The translations under genes and the position numbers were made by a program. Below, piece by piece: positions 17,880 through 20,000 of a stretch of 20,000 bases of DNA. Positions within the stretch are counted from its first letter, which is position 1, and each line of letters starts with the position of its first letter. Source of the stretch: Theodoxus fluviatilis (Eukaryota > Mollusca > Gastropoda > Cycloneritida > Neritidae). Location of the stretch: positions 10,001 through 30,000 of the forward strand of contig JAWQFJ010026905.1 in the NCBI GenBank assembly GCA_034096865.1, given 5' to 3'. The notes under the pieces are model-generated. The model was given only the letters and a program-made list of their open reading frames with translations, ran no database searches and was not told where the DNA came from.

Positions 17880-18888
17880 ATAGAATATGAATGATACGAT
17901 ACCAGAGATAGAATATGAATGATACGATACCAGAGGTAGAATATGAATGATACGATACCAGAGGTAGAATATGAATGATACGATACCAGAGATAGAATAT
18001 GAATGATACGATACCAGAGATAGAATATGAATGATACGATACCAGAGATAGAATATGAATGATACGATACCAGAGATAGAATATGAATGATACGATACCA
18101 GAGGTAGAATATGAATGATACGATACCAGAGATAGAATATGAATGATACGATACCAGAGGTAGAATATGAATGATACGATACCAGAGATAGAATATGAAT
18201 GATACGATACCAGAGATAGAATATGAATGATACGATACCAGAGGTAGAATATGAATGATACGATACCAGAGATAGAATATGAATGATACGATACCAGAGA
18301 TAGAATATGAATGATACGATACCAGAGGTAGAATATGAATGATACGATACCAGAGGTAGAATATGAATGATACGATACCAGAGGTAGAATATGAATGATA
18401 CGATACCAGAGATAGAATATGAATGATACGATACCAGAGGTAGAATATGAATGATACGACACCAGAGGTAGAATATGAATGATACGATACCAGAGATAGA
18501 ATATGAATGATACGATACCAGAGGTAGAATATGAATGATACGATACCAGAGATAGAATATGAATGATACGATACCAGAGGTAGAATATGAATGATACGAT
18601 ACCAGAGGTAGAATATGAATGATACGATACCAGAGGTAGAATATGAATGATACGATACCAGAGGTAGAATATGAATGATACGATACCAGAGATAGAATAT
18701 GAATGATACGATACCAGAGGTAGAATATGAATGATACGACACCAGAGGTAGAATATGAATGATACGATACCAGAGATAGAATATGAATGATACGATACCA
18801 GAGATAGAATATGAATGATACGATACCAGAGATAGAATATGAATGCGATACCAGAGGTAAAATGTGAATGATACGATACGAGAGGTAA

Positions 18889-19070
18889 CAACAGCAACAA
18901 CAACAAAACAGTTTATTGTGCAGGTCTTTGGTCATGACAATTTAATACTAATATTACATACCAAAATGAATATTTTGGGAAATAACTAACGTGAAGACAT
19001 TTTATTTCGTGAAAAAACTGCAGGCTCCTCCTTGGTAACATACCACGCATGTCGGACGAAAATTGAATTA
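18889..19070 (-). mobile_element. Spacer between satellites, possible LINE 3' tail
   Basis: On the minus strand the sequence reads CCTGCACAATAAACTGTTTT followed by (GTT)n, i.e. AATAAA (18917-18912) then a short trinucleotide tail. This has the same layout as the 3' end of the LINE at 9272-9302. No RT code is visible in the remaining 150 bp. The right part (18960-19070) is unassigned unique sequence. Confidence 0.35.
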
Positions 19071-20000
19071 CTCCCAGCAGACAGTAGATTCTGCTCTGAA
19101 CAGCACAGTACAGATGTGTGCTCACAGCAGACAGTAGATTCTGCTCTGAACAGCACAGTACAGATGTGTGCTCACAGCAGACAGTAGATTCTGCTCTGAA
19201 CAGCACAGTACAGATGTGTGCTCCCAGCAGACAGTAGATTCTGCTCTGAACAGCACAGTACAGATGTGTGCTCACAGCAGGCAGTAGATTCTGCTCTGAA
19301 CAGCACAGTACAGATGTGTGCTCACAGCAGACAGTAGATTCTGCTCTGAACAGCACAGTACAGATGTGTGCTCACAGCAGGCAGTAGATTCTGCTCTGAA
19401 CAGCACAGTACAGATGTGTGCTCACAGCAGGCAGTAGCTTCTGCTCTGAACAGCACAGTACAGATGTGTGCTCCCAGCAGACAGTAGATTCTGCTCTGAA
19501 CAGCACAGTACAGATGTGTGCTCACAGCAGACAGTAGATTCTGCTCTGAACAGCACAGTACAGATGTGTGCTCACAGCAGACAGTAGCTTCTGCTCTGAA
19601 CAGCACAGTACAGATGTGTGCTCACAGCAGACAGTAGATTCTGCTCTGAACAGCACAGTACAGATGTGTGCTCCCAGCAGACAGTAGATTCTGCTCTGAA
19701 CAGCACAGTACAGATGTGTGCTCACAGCAGACAGTAGATTCTGCTCTGAACAGCACAGTACAGATGTGTGCTCACAGCAGACAGTAGCTTCTGCTCTGAA
19801 CAGCACAGTACAGATGTGTGCTCACAGCAGACAGTAGCTTCTGCTCTGAACAGCACAGTACAGATGTGTGCTCCCAGCAGACAGTAGCTTCTGCTCTGAA
19901 CAGCACAGTACAGATGTGTGCTCCCAGCAGACAGTAGATTCTGCTCTGAACAGCACAGTACAGATGTGTGCTCACAGCAGACAGTAGATTCTGCTCTGAA
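19071..20000. repeat. 50-bp satellite, more than 18 units, continuing past the window
   Basis: Head-to-tail 50-bp units containing CAGTAGATTCTGCTCTGAA, CAGCACAGTACAGATGTGTG and CTC(A/C)CAGCAG. Three sites vary: CTCA/CTCC, ACAGTAG/GCAGTAG and GATT/GCTT. The units are otherwise identical. All minus-strand frames are open for the same reason as in the 28-bp array, giving Cys-rich repeats (VLCCSEQN) that I do not regard as coding. The sequence is unrelated to the 50-bp minisatellite at 12468-12922. Confidence 0.97.

Larger units (their letters stand above)
13304..18888. repeat. 28-bp satellite array, about 200 units
   Basis: The unit is GATACGATACCAGAG followed by (A or G)TAGAATATGAAT, 28 bp, repeated head to tail for 5.6 kb. 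The centre and right (about 15360-18840) are nearly identical apart from the A/G site and rare C in CGACACC. The left 1.6 kb are more diverse (GATGCG, GACGCG, GCTACG, GCAATACC, AGGCAG, AGACAG). No minus-strand frame of the unit contains a stop, and since 28 is 1 modulo 3 each frame reads all three phases, giving the same 28-residue hydrophobic repeat. Plus-strand units contain TAG and TGA. I interpret it as satellite DNA, not a gene. Confidence 0.97.

Noticed and set aside
13262..18935. Three minus-strand open frames of more than 1,300 codons each, suggesting a giant repetitive membrane protein
   Set aside because: All three frames encode the same cyclic 28-residue repeat because the 28-bp unit has no stop codon in any phase. 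Variants change amino acids freely, and there is no non-repetitive protein at either end.
13304..20000. CRISPR array
   Set aside because: Units are directly contiguous with no unique spacers, no cas genes, and a eukaryotic context.

Overview
This is a eukaryotic window, most likely from a mollusc and possibly a gastropod. There is no compact gene order, no operons and no ribosome-binding sites. The signs for a mollusc are one exon of the short-chain collagen C4-like family, a repeat element full of TGACCTTGACCTT motifs with a CGGACGCC tract and a GACTCAC/GTGAGTC end, and a LINE 3' end carrying the GGCCGCCGGCC plus AATAAA signature. These are family-level recollections, not searches.

Layout. 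1-3450 is mostly unassigned non-coding DNA with the edge of a minus-strand LINE (1-98), a degenerate tRNA-Gln-like sequence (426-494), simple repeats and an 87-bp tandem duplication (2911-3084). 3459-3955 is a CA/ATGC microsatellite followed by a very G-rich 20-bp minisatellite. 3955-5645 is the 3' part of a plus-strand LINE, interrupted by a badly deleted mariner-like transposon (4254-4787). 5645-6335 is an almost pure polypyrimidine tract. 6336-7730 is a GC-rich, CpG-rich island with the only host-like coding sequence: the terminal exon of a short-chain collagen C4-like gene (6793-7275). Its acceptor site lies in a 59-bp duplication, a run of 25 C falls inside the coding part, and its poly(A) signal is in a unit present three times. 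7760-8050 is a degenerate purine-rich tract. 8140-9000 is a non-autonomous element carrying nine exact nuclear-receptor half-sites. 9115-9247 is another microsatellite.

9272 to about 12180 is a minus-strand CR1/L2-like LINE with recognisable endonuclease and reverse transcriptase domains, dead through frameshifts and stops. 12468-12922 is a 50-bp minisatellite with a 22-bp module. 13304-18888 is a 28-bp satellite of about 200 units; 19071-20000 and beyond is an unrelated 50-bp satellite. The 182 bp between them look like a LINE 3' tail.

Roughly 40 percent of the window is tandem repeat. The very long minus-strand open frames over 13262-18935 come from a 28-bp unit that has no stop codon in any minus-strand frame, and I do not call them genes. 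No new enzymatic or defence system is visible. The most interesting items are the satellite architecture, the receptor-site-bearing element, the nested transposon wreck and the damaged collagen C4-like exon.
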